From Chrysomallon squamiferum (taxonomy: Eukaryota; Mollusca; Gastropoda; Neomphalida; Peltospiridae), in the NCBI GenBank assembly GCA_012295275.1, contig CM022678.1, positions 4,084,718 to 4,117,217 on the forward strand: 32,500 nucleotides of DNA, written 5' to 3'. The notes beneath the pieces were generated by a model. That model saw only the letters and a program-made list of their open reading frames with translations, searched no databases and was not told the DNA's origin. Positions 1 to 31,499 of the stretch are shown in pieces (position 1 is the first letter of the stretch; each line of letters starts with the position of its first letter). Position numbers and translations under genes: made by a program.

Positions 1-344
1 ATTAAAAAAAACAAATTACTAGTTTATGTTTTAGGATTCTCACCATAACAAAACAAAAACATTGATTTAATATATTCTATTTCATAATGAATTTAAATTT
101 AGACAGAGGAAACCACGCTGCAGATACTCTATAATTACTCATTAGCAGGAAACAACGATTTACAGGAACCTCCTCGTAAACAGCAACACAAAATTAACGT
201 CCTTTGATAATGCAGTTGGATCTAGATGATTCGTCGTTTTAGTTGGGTCTATAATTGTAATATCAGCAGTGAAGCAGAAAAAAACAAGCAGAAAAATGAA
301 ATTTGTTTAGAAAAAAAATTATAAAAAGGAAAACGGAAGCTTAC
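1..344. repeat. Intron copy of a tandem duplication (partner about 3975-4333)
   Basis: Nearly identical to the sequence left of exon 9. The last 215 bases or so before the exon (about 130-344 against 4119-4333) match with no difference. Together with exons 712-775, 345-463 and their right-hand partners this shows that the CUB4-CUB5 block was copied from, or to, the CUB2-CUB3 block. No further exon is supported here. Confidence 0.8.
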
Positions 345-11445
<11,101 letters not shown>

Positions 11446-11712
11446 AATTACTAGAGCCCAGTACACAAATTAATCCAGATACAAACTAACTGATATAGAC
11501 ACCAATGTACAATTTTCTCACCTGACGTCACACTACCAAGGAGACATAGCAACACAATCGGATACAAGGAAGGCTATTTGACGCCACAGTTAAACAGATC
11601 ATTTACATATTTTACTTGATTGGTTGAGCAATAATAATGTGGAACTTCAACAGATAGAAAATAAACAAACATAAACAGGAGAATAAAATAATGGAATCTC
11701 TTGAATAAGTGA
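11446..11712 (-). promoter_or_regulatory. Gene A promoter and 5' UTR region
   Basis: Sequence upstream of the gene A ATG, conserved with the same position in gene B (29446-29700). It contains a perfect TGACGTCA palindrome (11523-11530, the CRE/ATF consensus) and an inverted CCAAT box (ATTGG at 11619-11623). No clear TATA box is at a convincing distance. The transcription start cannot be fixed from sequence alone. Confidence 0.5.
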
Positions 11713-11783
11713 CTTATTATTTATTTATTTGCTTACTTGTTTATTATTTTTGCTGTTGTAGTAGCAGTAGTAGTTGTTGTTGC

Positions 11784-11820
<37 letters not shown>

Positions 11821-11929
11821 GCTATTAGCATCTATTTTATTATAAACAAATATTAATATTTAGATTTATCGTTCGACGTTTTTCACCATGTTTATTGTGC
11901 AGTGTAAGGTTACTAAATAAAATTTATCT

Positions 11930-12105
11930 GGCTTAGATTAATCTTTCATTTTGAAATACCTCGTTGTATGACAAAGAGTCATAGGTCACCAGTTTCGTCT
12001 CATTTGTCACACGGTCTAGAAGAACAGGTTTTCTGTTACACGATTACAATAAGTGTTCACCTCCTCAGCAATTTAAATCTGTATTAGTGTTCGAATAAAA
12101 ATTAC
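11930..12105 (+). repeat. 170-bp core repeat, copy 2
   Basis: Close match to 30815-30985, including the block TTAGATTAATCTTTCATT and the block CCTCCTCAGCAATTTAAA. A shorter array of the associated 23-bp motif follows at 12420-12555, then a tail (12565-12600) like the 3' part of the SINE at 30552. Confidence 0.7.
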
Positions 12106-13073
12106 AGTAAAGAAGTAAATAAAGAAGGAAAACTAAATAAGTAAATAAATAAATAAATTGAACGAAGAGGCAAAAATCTATAAATAAATAAGTAAAAATA
12201 AAGAGAAAGAAACAAAAATAAATAAATAAATAAACAATAATGAAGTTTTTTTCACTAGAAAGAACGTAATATAGTTTTCATTTCCTAACATTATTCCCTT
12301 TCACAGCCAAAATTATTCAGCTCAGATCGGATGAATATTAACCTCTGTTTAATGGTAAATCTCTCATTTATGATTGGTGAGAATTCATCTTCTGGTTTAT
12401 TAAGATTCTTATATTTGCTGACTAATGTACTAATATTCATGGCCTAATATGATAATACATTAGTCAATTAATTCTAATACGTTAGTTAGTAAATATAAGT
12501 ACATAAGTCAGCAAATATTAGTATATTAGTCAGTAAATATAAATATATTAGTAAATAAAAGTCTGATCAGACGTACATAAGACAGAGAATATCCACATCC
12601 GAAAATACATACATACATATGTGCGTATATATATATACACACACACATACATTTATTTTGTTATAATAAAGCCTATTACTGTGAAAACCTTTTCTACAGT
12701 ATTAAAAGCACGCAATTATTGTTGAAATGTCACGGTGCGTGGATTTGTTACAAATAACTAACCGGGAAGTTCAGTACGAAGTGGCTAGGTAGCTTAGATC
12801 GTTAACGGAGATACTATTGTCTAATAAATCTTTTAGTTTACAACTGGCCAAAGAAAGAAGATATCTACATTATATCTGTGTGTCTGTCTGTATTTGTGTG
12901 TGTGTATATCCGTGTATGTATGTCCATCTGTATTATGTGTCTCTGTTAGCTGGACAAATAATGAGCAAAATACAGATAGATAAATAATTAGATAGATAAG
13001 TAAACAAATACAGAATTATAAAAATCAGTCCAAATCTAAATCCGAACGTGATTTTCATATTGATTTGTAGTTA

Positions 13074-13074
13074 A

Positions 13075-13129
<55 letters not shown>

Positions 13130-13160
13130 GTAATAGTAATAAAAAATAAATAAATAAATA
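13074..13160. repeat. (AAT)n microsatellite
   Basis: More than twenty AAT triplets next to the orphan promoter-like copy. Confidence 0.9.
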
Positions 13161-13204
13161 ATATAAAACAGTATTGTAAAGGCCTCTATTTTAAATTTAA
13201 TTTA

Positions 13205-13290
13205 TAGTTTTGCCACGTGATGTCGCAGTGTACCACGGTGACATCATAACAAAAGATGAAACAAGGAAGTCTATTGGATGTACGTATCTA
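13205..13290 (-). other. Orphan copy of the gene A/B promoter module
   Basis: Matches the region around the CRE in genes A and B: GTGTACCACGGTGACATCAT corresponds to the block just after TGACGTCA, followed by ACAAGGAAG and CTATTGGA. The CRE itself is degenerate (TGATGTCG). The leader exon that should lie 3' of it is absent. It is probably a decayed copy of the leader cassette. Confidence 0.5.
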
Positions 13291-13317
13291 ATACATACTA
13301 ACTTTCAGCTATAGACA

Positions 13318-13372
<55 letters not shown>
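13318..13372. repeat. (CA)n microsatellite
   Basis: Pure CA run of about 54 bp in the intergenic region. Confidence 0.95.
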
Positions 13373-13374
<2 letters not shown>

Positions 13375-13947
13375 ATATACAGAAGCTAACTAACTGTAAT
13401 AAAAGGCCATTACTTTGAAATATTCTATATCGTTGATTATAGTGTAAATAGATATTGTTAAAGTTAACAGAGGCGTGACCTTTTTTGTCATATTAAAAAT
13501 CAGCTCTGTGGTGAGTTACTATTAAATTCTTAGTGAATTGTTCTCTAACTGTACGTAGATTAGACTGTTTGGCAGTGCTTCAATTTTTTGTTCTGTCAGT
13601 TGGGGAAATACAAGGTTCACTCCTGAACGTAACTGTAGATTTTTAAACATTGATTTGACTGAAAAAAAAAAAGCGAAATTTTCAATCATCAGTTGTGATT
13701 TTCTTTTAAAATATTACTAATATTCTGGTACGATTTGTCTACAGTTATCATTTTCAATAAATTTCAGTTTTTGTTTTCAATTCTCAAGCGAGATTTTCTG
13801 CACACAAATATATTTACACTAATATGTGAATATAAATATTTTTAATATATTCACTTGCGCTAGACACTAGACTAATCTCATGCTGAAAAATGAAATGTTT
13901 GTAAATTCTTAACTGCACTTCTACTTGTGTTACAAAATGGAAAGATC

Positions 13948-14706
13948 TTGATGATGAAATTCACTTAGAAAGGATATGTTAGAAAATCGAAATGAACCTT
14001 CTTAGTGGTTCAAACATTTTCTTTTAATAAACTATAGTTTTCTTCAGCCTCCGGATATAACCTTTGTGCTAGTAAATCCTCCATAATAATAAAGATTACT
14101 TGATGAGAGAGCCCTTTCCTCCTTGTAACAACTTATTTTACTAAGAAATCACGGATAATGAATCATAGTGTACAGTATTTTCAGAAGTTACATACACTGT
14201 TTGGTGATGTTAATCTAAACTGTACTGAAATCGAATTTGACTTGAAAAAGATTTTGGACGCGACTTTGGAAAAAAATAGTTTAGAAAGCCTATTTGAGTC
14301 TGGCAATAAAGTTTATGAATCAAAATGGAGATTGAATAAGGAAACTTCTACTGAGTGACGTACAATACTGTTACTAGTAATTAGTCTGTCAAGTATGTGT
14401 CAAACATAACCATCTTAATTTTTCACACTGGCACTAGTTAATCACACTCAGTTCATCATGAGTTCAAATACTGCTTCAGAAAAATCAAACAAAACGCTAA
14501 AGACCACTGAATAAACAATCACAAATGAGAAGGCTATTTTTAAATCACAATAACACTTGAAAAACTGAAGTCACGTCACCGTACATTTTTCTCTTTTATG
14601 AGTATCAGAAGTAAATAAACTGCTCAAAACCTTCACAGATTTTCTACTGAAGGCCTCCAGCACACAGTCTGTAAGTGACTTTCTGCCAATGAGTGATGTG
14701 CCTAAA
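13948..14706 (+). repeat. Dispersed 0.77-kb repeat, copy 2, with a 66-codon frame
   Basis: Partner of 8963-9738. On the plus strand 14158-14358 is open for 66 codons (starts MNHSVQYFQKLHTLFGDVN) and ends in TGA. The aligned frame of copy 1 is full of stops, so the frame is more likely a remnant of a repeat-borne gene than a host gene. No known family is recognised. Confidence 0.6.
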
Positions 14707-14709
14707 AAA

Positions 14710-15463
14710 CACGATCTGTTGTAATCTCTATCAGACAATGACATTATTCTATATATAATTACAAAATGAAAATTAAAATAGCCCTCACTTGTTGGTTGTT
14801 TTTAAACTTGTATCCACAGTCCGTTAAAAAGAGGAAATATTGCTGGTTTATATTGATATGGTTTTGAAAAGACCGTGTAGTTAAGAGACTTTATCGAAAT
14901 AATCCATGAAGGTTTTTCTCTCGCTTTCCAGATCTAAAGACATTTCTGTTGGTTACTGAAATGAAGATAAAAAGAGAGAACATTTGTTGTTTGAATTTGT
15001 TTGTATAAGAAAAAAAAAGTACTTAGAACTAATTCGGCAGTAGTAAAAAGTAGTGACTGAAAGATGTTCCTCCTACGCATTTCTAGTTCCATCATGGGTT
15101 GTCTGCTACCCAAGACAATTATCATCTGGATTAAACGCTCTGTTCAACAACATCAGGTAACATTCGTGAAATAAAAACAGGAGACGTTAAGTTTTCCAAT
15201 CATTCAAATTTTACTCAGAAAGGATCTCAAACACAGAAAAAATAGGCAAGCTTTCACCGTAATCAGTAAAAAAAAAATGGATCAAACTGGTATGACGGAT
15301 CACTCGCAAAAGAACATTCACTAACTAAGATACTAATGAGTTTGTTGTCAGTTAATTATTTTACCAAGATACCAAACATCAAGTCATATCTGGTTTTGTC
15401 TCCAGATGTTGAATATGTCGATTAGATGGATACAAAAAACCCCTTGTTGATCCCGTGGCCATT
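14710..15463. other. Intergenic stretch without a supported gene
   Basis: Between the dispersed repeat and the terminal exon of the long gene B form. Several short open frames on both strands lack splice sites of good quality, conserved motifs or composition bias. Only an A-rich tract near 15270 and 15010 stands out. Confidence 0.5.
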
Positions 15464-15468
15464 TTATT
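15463..15468 (-). terminator. AATAAA poly(A) signal
   Basis: Canonical hexamer on the minus strand overlapping the stop codon of the acidic-tail exon. This would give a very short 3' UTR, so a signal further downstream may be used instead. Confidence 0.35.
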
Positions 15469-15554
15469 CTTTTAAGTTCTGCAAACACTGACAACAAATA
15501 TTCAACACACAAATTGCAGTCAGCTGATAGTCTGATGAAGACTCAGAGTCTGAT
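15464..15554 (-). CDS. Gene B alternative terminal exon: acidic cytoplasmic tail
   Basis: A 91-bp coding exon after a strong acceptor (GTGTTTTTTTAG). In the phase set by 15867-16020 it encodes SDSESSSDYQLTAICV, then a cysteine-containing LNICCQCLQNLKE and TAA. The SDSESSSDY cluster resembles casein kinase II sites found in cytoplasmic tails of sorting receptors; this is inference. An AATAAA poly(A) signal overlaps the stop codon (15463-15468). Confidence 0.5.
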
Positions 15555-15578
15555 CTAAAAAAACACAAAAGAATAACG

Positions 15579-15609
<31 letters not shown>

Positions 15610-15866
15610 TCTGTGTGTATGTGTTATGCACGTCTGTCTCATTGTATGTATATGCGTATGTATGGATATATCTAGATGTGGATGTATATGTGTAGGGATG
15701 TATGTATGTGTATATGTATGTATATATGCATATATGCACGTATATGTATATCTTTATCGGCGCAAACATAAGTGTGTCAAAATATTTACATCTACTAAAC
15801 GATTGTCTAATGTTAATGATTCAATGATAAAATGTTTTAAAGTTTTGTAAAAAGTAAATTATGTAC

Positions 15867-16020
15867 TCGTCATTAGCTATGTTAATAGGCTCAACGATCG
15901 TCGACTTAGAAAAGAACCCCTTCAATTTCTTCCGGAAAACGACACCCAGTATTGCTAGTGCAACTGACACCAGACACCCGCATATTACAGCAATTAGTTT
16001 GCCAACATCGACTGTTAACT
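15867..16020 (-). CDS. Gene B alternative exon: membrane span and stop-transfer
   Basis: A 154-bp exon, phase 1 acceptor CTATCTTCTAG. It encodes LTVDVGK, the hydrophobic LIAVICGCLVSVALAILGVV and F, then RKKLKGFFSK and STIVEPINIAND. A hydrophobic stretch of 21 residues followed by basic residues is the textbook type I membrane anchor. Donor GTACAT in phase 2 joins the exon at 15464-15554. If it is not spliced, the frame runs on to a TGA at 15821-15823. Phase agrees with gene B exon 9; the same exon could instead belong to a lost neighbouring paralogue. Confidence 0.55.
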
Positions 16021-16140
16021 CTAGAAGATAGTAAATAAGTAAATAAGTACAGAAAGACAGACAATACTATTTACTGCTTCTGCTGTTACTACTACTGCCT
16101 CTACTAGTTATACTATTAGGGCTAGTTCTACTACTACTAA

Positions 16141-16605
16141 GATCATCTTACTTTGTTACACAGACGAAATTTGATATAAATTACTACTGTAAAGTCTGAA
16201 GATTATATTACTTTCGTACATAAACGAAATGTTTTATATATTACTACTGTAATGTTTTAAGATCATCTTACTTTGTTACATAAACGAAATTTGATATAAA
16301 TTACTACTGTAAAGTCTGAAGATCATATTACTTTGTTACATAAACGACAATTGCTATATATTACTACTGTAATGTTTTAAGATCATATTACTTTGTTACA
16401 TAAACGAAAATTGCTATATATTACTACTGTAATGTTTTAAGATCATATTACTTTGTTACATAAACGAAAATTGCTATATATTACAACTGTAATGTTTTAA
16501 GACCATATTACTTCTCTACACAAACGAAGATTGCTACATATTACTACTATAATGTTTTAATATCATAATTCTTTGTTACTTTAAAGAAAATTGTATATAA
16601 ATCAA
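16141..16605. repeat. 60-bp tandem repeat, about eight copies
   Basis: Units of exactly 60 bp containing ATTACTTTGTTACATAAACG and ATTACTACTGTAATGTTTTA. Inner copies (16321-16500) are nearly identical and the outer ones more diverged. Located between the candidate 37-bp exon and the membrane-span exon of the long gene B form. Confidence 0.9.
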
Positions 16606-16665
16606 AGTGAAAACAGTTATTAGATTTACGTCATTGCTGCAATGTAATCAGTAATCATCACTTAC

Positions 16666-16702
16666 CTAAGTTCACCATTCTCATAGAAACAGCAACTTCT
16701 TC
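16666..16702 (-). CDS. Candidate 37-bp exon with excellent splice sites
   Basis: Flanked by ATTTTCCAG and GTAAGTG. Read in phase 0 it encodes EEVAVSMRMVNL and ends in phase 1, which fits the acceptor at 16020. Read in phase 1 it encodes RSCCFYENGEL and ends in phase 2, which does not fit. No upstream exon with a phase 0 donor is certain, so its use is unproven. It could be a cassette exon of the long form or a relic. Confidence 0.3.
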
Positions 16703-17274
16703 CTGGAAAATGAAGTAAGTCACAGTAAATCTGCTGTATTAATTTAACAAACAATAATGATGATGATGATGACGATGATAATGATGACGATAGTGATAAT
16801 GATATAATAAATAAAAAAGTAAATAAGAAGGTAGGAATGTAGGTAAATGCATGCATAGATAGATAGATACATAATTTGTAAGAGATAGGTAATTTGAAGC
16901 AAAATAAATAAACAATACCAGAAAAAAAATATGTTACCGTTTTTTTGATCAAGCACAGCTCAACAATTATGGGTCCAGTTTTACACCTGATAATGTTTTT
17001 AAGTCACAGATTCAAAATATAAAAGCCAGAACATTTGGATAGATTTACAGCGATGTCAGTGGACCATGCAAATAGGACAGGAAAAATGAACAAGGAAGAA
17101 TATTTCATTACAGCTGATTGCTTAGTTGAACGTTTGTGTAGATGTTCATTTACATTTTATATACGTTTTATCTTTAGTTAACTAAACAGTGTGTTACAGT
17201 TAAAAAACATATTTATAAAATATATATTTAATATTTAACAAACAAGATCCTACGAACACACACGTACTTATAGA

Positions 17275-17321
17275 CATAGACATATACACACACATACGTA
17301 CATACATACATATATACATAC

Positions 17322-17413
<92 letters not shown>

Positions 17414-17450
17414 GTATTTGTGTATGTATGTATGTACGTGTATGTATGTT
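17275..17450. repeat. ATAC / TA / TATG palindromic microsatellite
   Basis: ATAC copies, then about 70 bp of TA, then TATG copies; the two sides are complementary, so the whole tract can fold into a hairpin or cruciform. Confidence 0.85.
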
Positions 17451-17572
17451 TATCACTATAATAAAGATTATGCTTTAAAAAATAATACGAGAGCATGAAA
17501 ACGAACTTAATGAGAGAAAGTGATTATCTGGAAGGTCCGAGTGAATTGCTTCTTACGGCTAATTATTTAACC

Positions 17573-17752
17573 AAACACACACAGACACACATACACACAC
17601 AGACACACACACACACAGACACACACACAGACACACTCACACAGACACACCCAGACACACACACACCCAGACACACACACACAGACACACACACACCCAG
17701 ACACACACACAGACACACACACAGACACACACATACACAGACACACACTGTG
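17573..17752. repeat. CA / ACAGACAC microsatellite
   Basis: About 180 bp of CACA with regular CAGACA and CCAGACA interruptions. All six frames stay open and give His/Thr or Cys/Val artefacts. Confidence 0.9.
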
Positions 17753-17759
17753 ACGGAAG

Positions 17760-18120
17760 AATGTTCTTGCCTTCAGCTTGTAAAATATTTTTTTCATGAT
17801 TGTTGGTTTGGTGTGCCGAATCCACCAAATGCCGTGAGTTTCCCAGGGCTGGTGGTCCAGGGGTTAGAAGTATGTCGTGAGAAGCAGGATTGATTACCGA
17901 GTTCGGAGCAATAGGTGTTACTGGCTTTTGTTTCATAGAATGATCTTGTGACAAAATTCTAGCTGCAACGTTCAAACCGCGTTGACAAATAACGCGAGTC
18001 CCTTTTCCCTTTGAATAAAAGAACGCAGTTTTTATTGTTTGTTTTTTATTATTATTTTTATTTTTTGTTTGTCTTCGAGGGCAATGATAACTGTCCACTG
18101 AACACATTGTGAGAGTTCAG
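17760..18120 (-). other. Possible dispersed-element remnant
   Basis: Less AT-rich and more complex than its surroundings. The minus strand is open from about 18107 to 17750 (for example GTRVICQRGLNVAARILSQD). On the plus strand CTGGTGGTCCAGGGGTTAGA at about 17850 resembles the 5' half of a Glu/Asp tRNA, so a degraded SINE is possible. No domain is recognised. Confidence 0.25.
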
Positions 18121-18279
18121 ACTGGGCTTGGGTAGATACTTGTATATATAAATATATATATATTTAGTTGTTGTTCTGCTTGTATAAACCTTATGTGACT
18201 GTTGGGTCAAATTACCGTTGTTCCAGTACTACACTGCTATTCTGAATGTTTCACGCTAGCGCTAGTACAACGTCAAAAA

Positions 18280-18800
18280 TATCATGTTTTTTGTTGTGCT
18301 TCTAGTGAACAGGAACGTGCTACTGTATTTATATATTCATAGATCCTATATCGGTTACCTCTAGAGACAAGACAACCTGGGTATTTGAAATGTGATTTGT
18401 AAATGGGGGACTTAAGACATTTTTTATTGCAGTGTACTATATGTAAGCAGCCTTGTTCACTTGAGCGAAAAAGTTCGCTATACATAAACACGGATGGGAA
18501 TTTCCCTATATGCTCAGTGCAGGGCACCTAATACCATATTCGTGAGCAGGACTGATTTAACATCAGCTAAGACATTAGGGAAATTATTGTCGAAGAAGTT
18601 TTAGGTGATAAGCATGATATAGAAGGAAGTGAGATTGTCCGATAGATAGAGATAAATGTGTTGAGTATGGAGCAACAGTACGAAAGATAAGAACATGCAT
18701 TAGACTGACAAAGAAAATAAAAGATAAGATAGAGAAAGAGATAGAGATGTTACAAATAGAGAAATAGGAGAAACACAGGGTAGTACTAGGGAAGAGGGGA
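18280..18800. other. Unassigned intergenic sequence
   Basis: Unique-looking sequence without simple repeats. On the plus strand around 18412-18530 a frame reads LLQCTICKQPCSLERKSSLY, with a CxxC pair. It ends in stops on both sides and has no splice context, so it may be a fragment of a transposon gene. Confidence 0.2.
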
Positions 18801-18878
18801 ACCTGAGTTAAAGCTGAATGCAGAGAAGGCTACGCGACAGGAAAAGCAAGGTAGTGAGGCAGGTAATGGACGTTTGAA

Positions 18879-19243
18879 CTTGTCTGAGGCTTGTAGGTCA
18901 GTGCCTGTATTTGAAAACCCAGACGTAGATATGTTCTTCCAACTGTTTTAACTTGTCTGAGGCTTGTAGGTCAGTGCCTGTATTTGAAGACCCAGACGTA
19001 GATATGTTCTTCCAACTGTTTTAACTTGTCTGAGGCTTGTAGGTCAGTGCCTGTATTTGAAGACCCAGACGTAGATATGTTATTCCAACTGTTTTAACTT
19101 GTCTGAGGCTTGTAGGTCAGTGCCTGTATTTGAAGACCCAGACGTAGATATGTTCTTCCAACTGTTTTAACTTGTCTGAGGCTTGTAGGTCAGTGCCTGT
19201 ATTTGGAGACCCAGACGTAGATATGTTCTTCCAACTGTTTGAA
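18879..19243. repeat. 73-bp tandem repeat, five copies
   Basis: Copies start at 18879, 18952, 19025, 19098 and 19171, and differ by only a few bases. Each begins CTTGTCTGAGGCTTGTAGGT. The unit is not a multiple of three, so the open frame across it is not a repeated protein domain. Confidence 0.95.
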
Positions 19244-19277
19244 CGGGTCGCCAAGCAACTGAGTTTGCCGGAGTCTA

Positions 19278-19297
19278 TATGATTATTATTATTATTA

Positions 19298-19346
<49 letters not shown>
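19278..19346. repeat. (TTA)n microsatellite
   Basis: About 22 TTA triplets directly after the 73-bp array. Confidence 0.9.
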
Positions 19347-19438
19347 GTTTTAAAAGACGAACATAAAAAACAAAACACAAAATCCTATTTTATTAGCCAA
19401 CTTTATTTTGAACACAGACCAATGATGTTCACAAACCA

Positions 19439-19539
<101 letters not shown>

Positions 19540-19894
19540 TTAACCAAAGAAACGGAACAAGAAAACGTTTGTGTGTATATATATATATATATATGGACAC
19601 ATGTAAAAATAAAATCTGTCTACAGTTAATGGTAAATAAAACCAAAACACGCATATTAGGAAACATATATCAAATTCATACTGTCAACATCGTCTTCTTT
19701 GGGTGCATATTCTTAAATGAAATGCTTGGCTTTTTAATTTGACATGTTTCTGTTATTTTTCACTGTTCTCTGGCAGATATTTCCTTTCAGGAACCAATTC
19801 TGTTCATTCCTCACTGTTTTTTCTTCTATATGTGAGTGGATAAATAAGATAAAACATGGAGACATTTGAAGACTGATAAAAGTCAAATTACAGA

Positions 19895-29445
<9,551 letters not shown>

Positions 29446-29700
29446 AATTATTAGAGCCCAGTACACAAGTAAAATCCTGATACAAACTATCTGTTATAGA
29501 CACTAATGTATAATGTTCTCACATGACGTCACACTGTACCAAGGAGACATAACAAGGAAGGATATTTGACTCCACAGTTAAACAGATCATTTACATATTT
29601 TATGCGATTGGTTGAGCAATAATAATGTGGCACTTCAACAGAGAGAAAATAAAAAATAAACAGTAAGAATAAAATAATCGAATTTCTTGAATAACATACT
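29446..29700 (-). promoter_or_regulatory. Gene B promoter and 5' UTR region
   Basis: Closely matches the gene A upstream region. TGACGTCA is at 29524-29531, and the inverted CCAAT (ATTGG) is at 29607-29611. Order and spacing are the same as in gene A, so both elements were inherited with the duplicated leader cassette. Confidence 0.5.
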
Positions 29701-30230
29701 AGTCTCATTGTTTTTATTTTTTTTTATTTATTTTTTTTAATTTTTTTTTTTTTTTTGACAATGTAGTTGAAATTGACTGACCCACTGATTGAAAATATCT
29801 AATAAATAAAGGCTAAAAGACTGAAACTTGCCGATATAACTGACGGATTTGAATATACCGATTATCGGAACCAGATATTTATTTATCGATAAACTGAGAT
29901 TTGTTGATTGACTGACGTGATTGGCTGACTGATGAAAGTACATTATGCAAATTACGGCCTAACATTTAATGACTAAAGAAACGAAATGTGCTGATTGGCG
30001 GACGAAAATTTACTGACTGATAGAAATTTAGTGACAAATGCTTATTGACTATGTACTGATATGTTTTTACTAATGTATTAATATTTACTGACTAACATAG
30101 CGAAAGTTACTGACTAACGTATTGATAATAGCACACTAATGTACTAGTATTTACTGACTAATGCACAAATATTTACTGACTATTGTACTAATATTTACTG
30201 AAGAATGTACTAATATATTCAGAAAATAAT
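29545..30230. repeat. Large inverted repeat, left arm
   Basis: Reverse complement of 31500-32345. Matching landmarks include TTTCTTGAATAACA, GTTGAAATTGACTGACC, GACGGATTTGAATATACCG and CAAATTACGGCCT. The arm starts inside the gene B promoter and ends in TACTAATATTTACTGACTAA units (30060-30215). Confidence 0.75.
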
Positions 30231-30551
30231 TCAAATTACGTAATTAAAATGGTTTTATAGCATCTTATAGGCTTCTGTGTCTAAATAATAATAATAACAA
30301 CAACAGCAGCAACAACAACAGCAACAACAACAACAACAACAGTGACAATGACAACAACAACTGAAGAAAAAGAAGCATTTTCCTGTCCCACTTCCAACAC
30401 TGGTAAGCCAGGATCAGTATTTAAATACAACGTTTCTTGTTCAAACACCCACATGCGTACACACATATATAAACCGAAGAAAGACAAAGAACGGCGTTCT
30501 TCGTGGGAAGCGATGATTACCCTGGTTTACTGAGCAAACTTTGTTATGCTT

Positions 30552-30760
30552 GTCTCGATGGCCGAACGGTAACATAAGCCACCTTCGGAGTGCGGGCGAA
30601 TGGGTGTCAAACGTTCGAGTCTCGTCAGCGGCATCTGACTTCGTTTGTGAGGTCGTGTTTGGACTTTGTCTTGGTGCGCCAGAGCGTTCCCAAATATTGT
30701 TATCAGACGTACACAAGACAGAGAATATTCAAATCCTGAAACTACATATATATATATAAT
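30552..30760 (+). mobile_element. tRNA-derived SINE
   Basis: Contains a perfect pol III A box (TGGCCGAACGG, 30559-30569) and a perfect B box (GTTCGAGTC, 30613-30621) at tRNA-like spacing, followed by a non-tRNA body and a TA-repeat tail. The 3' body (CAGACGTACACAAGACAGAG onward) recurs at 12568-12600 and in part within the ends of the 732-bp element. It does not fold convincingly as a working tRNA. Confidence 0.65.
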
Positions 30761-30814
30761 ATGTGGATCAATAGTTTAATACGAACAATAGGATTGATAT
30801 TAAATTTGCCTCGC

Positions 30815-30985
30815 TGCCTTAGATTAATCTTTCATTCTGAAATACCTCGTTGTATGACAAAGAGTCATAGCTCACCGGTTTCATCTCATTCGACAAACGG
30901 GCTAGAAGAACAGGTTTCCTGTTACCTGATTACAATAAGTGTTTACCTCCTCAGCAATTTAAAACTGTATTAGTGTGTCAATGAG
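30815..30985 (+). repeat. 170-bp core repeat, copy 3
   Basis: Best match to 11930-12105; followed directly by the 46-bp array. Confidence 0.7.
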
Positions 30986-31021
30986 AACTTCAAACAGCCG
31001 AGCAGTCAGCACGTCATGGTC

Positions 31022-31425
31022 CGTTAATCAGTAAATTACAATCTGCAACTATCTGTAAATATTAGTACATTAATTAGTAAATTACAATCTGCAACTATCT
31101 GTAAATATTAGTACATTAGTCAGTAAATTGCAATCTGCGACTATCTGTAAATATTAGTACATTAATCTGTAAATTACAATCTGCGACTATCTGTAAATAT
31201 TAGTACATTAATCAGTAAATTACAATCTGCGACTATCTGTAAATGCTAGTACATTAATCAGTAAATTACAATCTGCGACTATCTTTAAATATTAGTACAT
31301 TAATCTGTAAATTACAATCTGCGACTATCTGTAAATATTAGTACATTAATCAGTAAATTACAATCTGCGACTATCTGTAAATATTAGTACATTAATCAGT
31401 AAATTACAATCTGCGACTGAAGACG
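31022..31425 (+). repeat. 46-bp tandem repeat, about nine copies
   Basis: AATCTGC recurs at 31040 and then every 46 bp up to 31408. The unit holds TTAGTACATTAATCAGTAAA and so is a longer derivative of the 23-bp motif seen in the other copies of this family. Copies are nearly identical, so expansion was recent. Confidence 0.95.
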
Positions 31426-31499
31426 AGTACATCAGTCGACACGTTTGAGTCCGTTAGTAAATGTTAGTACACTAGTTAGTATATATTAGCGCATTAGTC

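Noticed and set aside
160-248. Minus-strand frame after a pyrimidine-rich AG that would continue YD into PTKTTNHLDPTALSKDVNF and stop, as a short last exon for CUB5
   Set aside because: The identical sequence lies at about 4149-4237 between exons 9 and 10, where it must be intron because exon 10 (3394-3546) completes CUB3. Thirty open codons are expected by chance, and it lacks CUB second-half motifs.
16141-16605. Regular 60-bp repeats as a CRISPR array
   Set aside because: The whole unit repeats with no unique spacers, and the context is an intron-bearing eukaryotic gene.
17637-18107. A 156-codon protein-coding gene on the minus strand
   Set aside because: The second part is CA repeat and the first part has no recognised domain, start context or splice partners; more likely a repeat remnant.
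30552-30640. A functional tRNA gene at the A and B boxes
   Set aside because: No convincing acceptor or anticodon stem pairs, and the sequence continues into a SINE-type body and tail.
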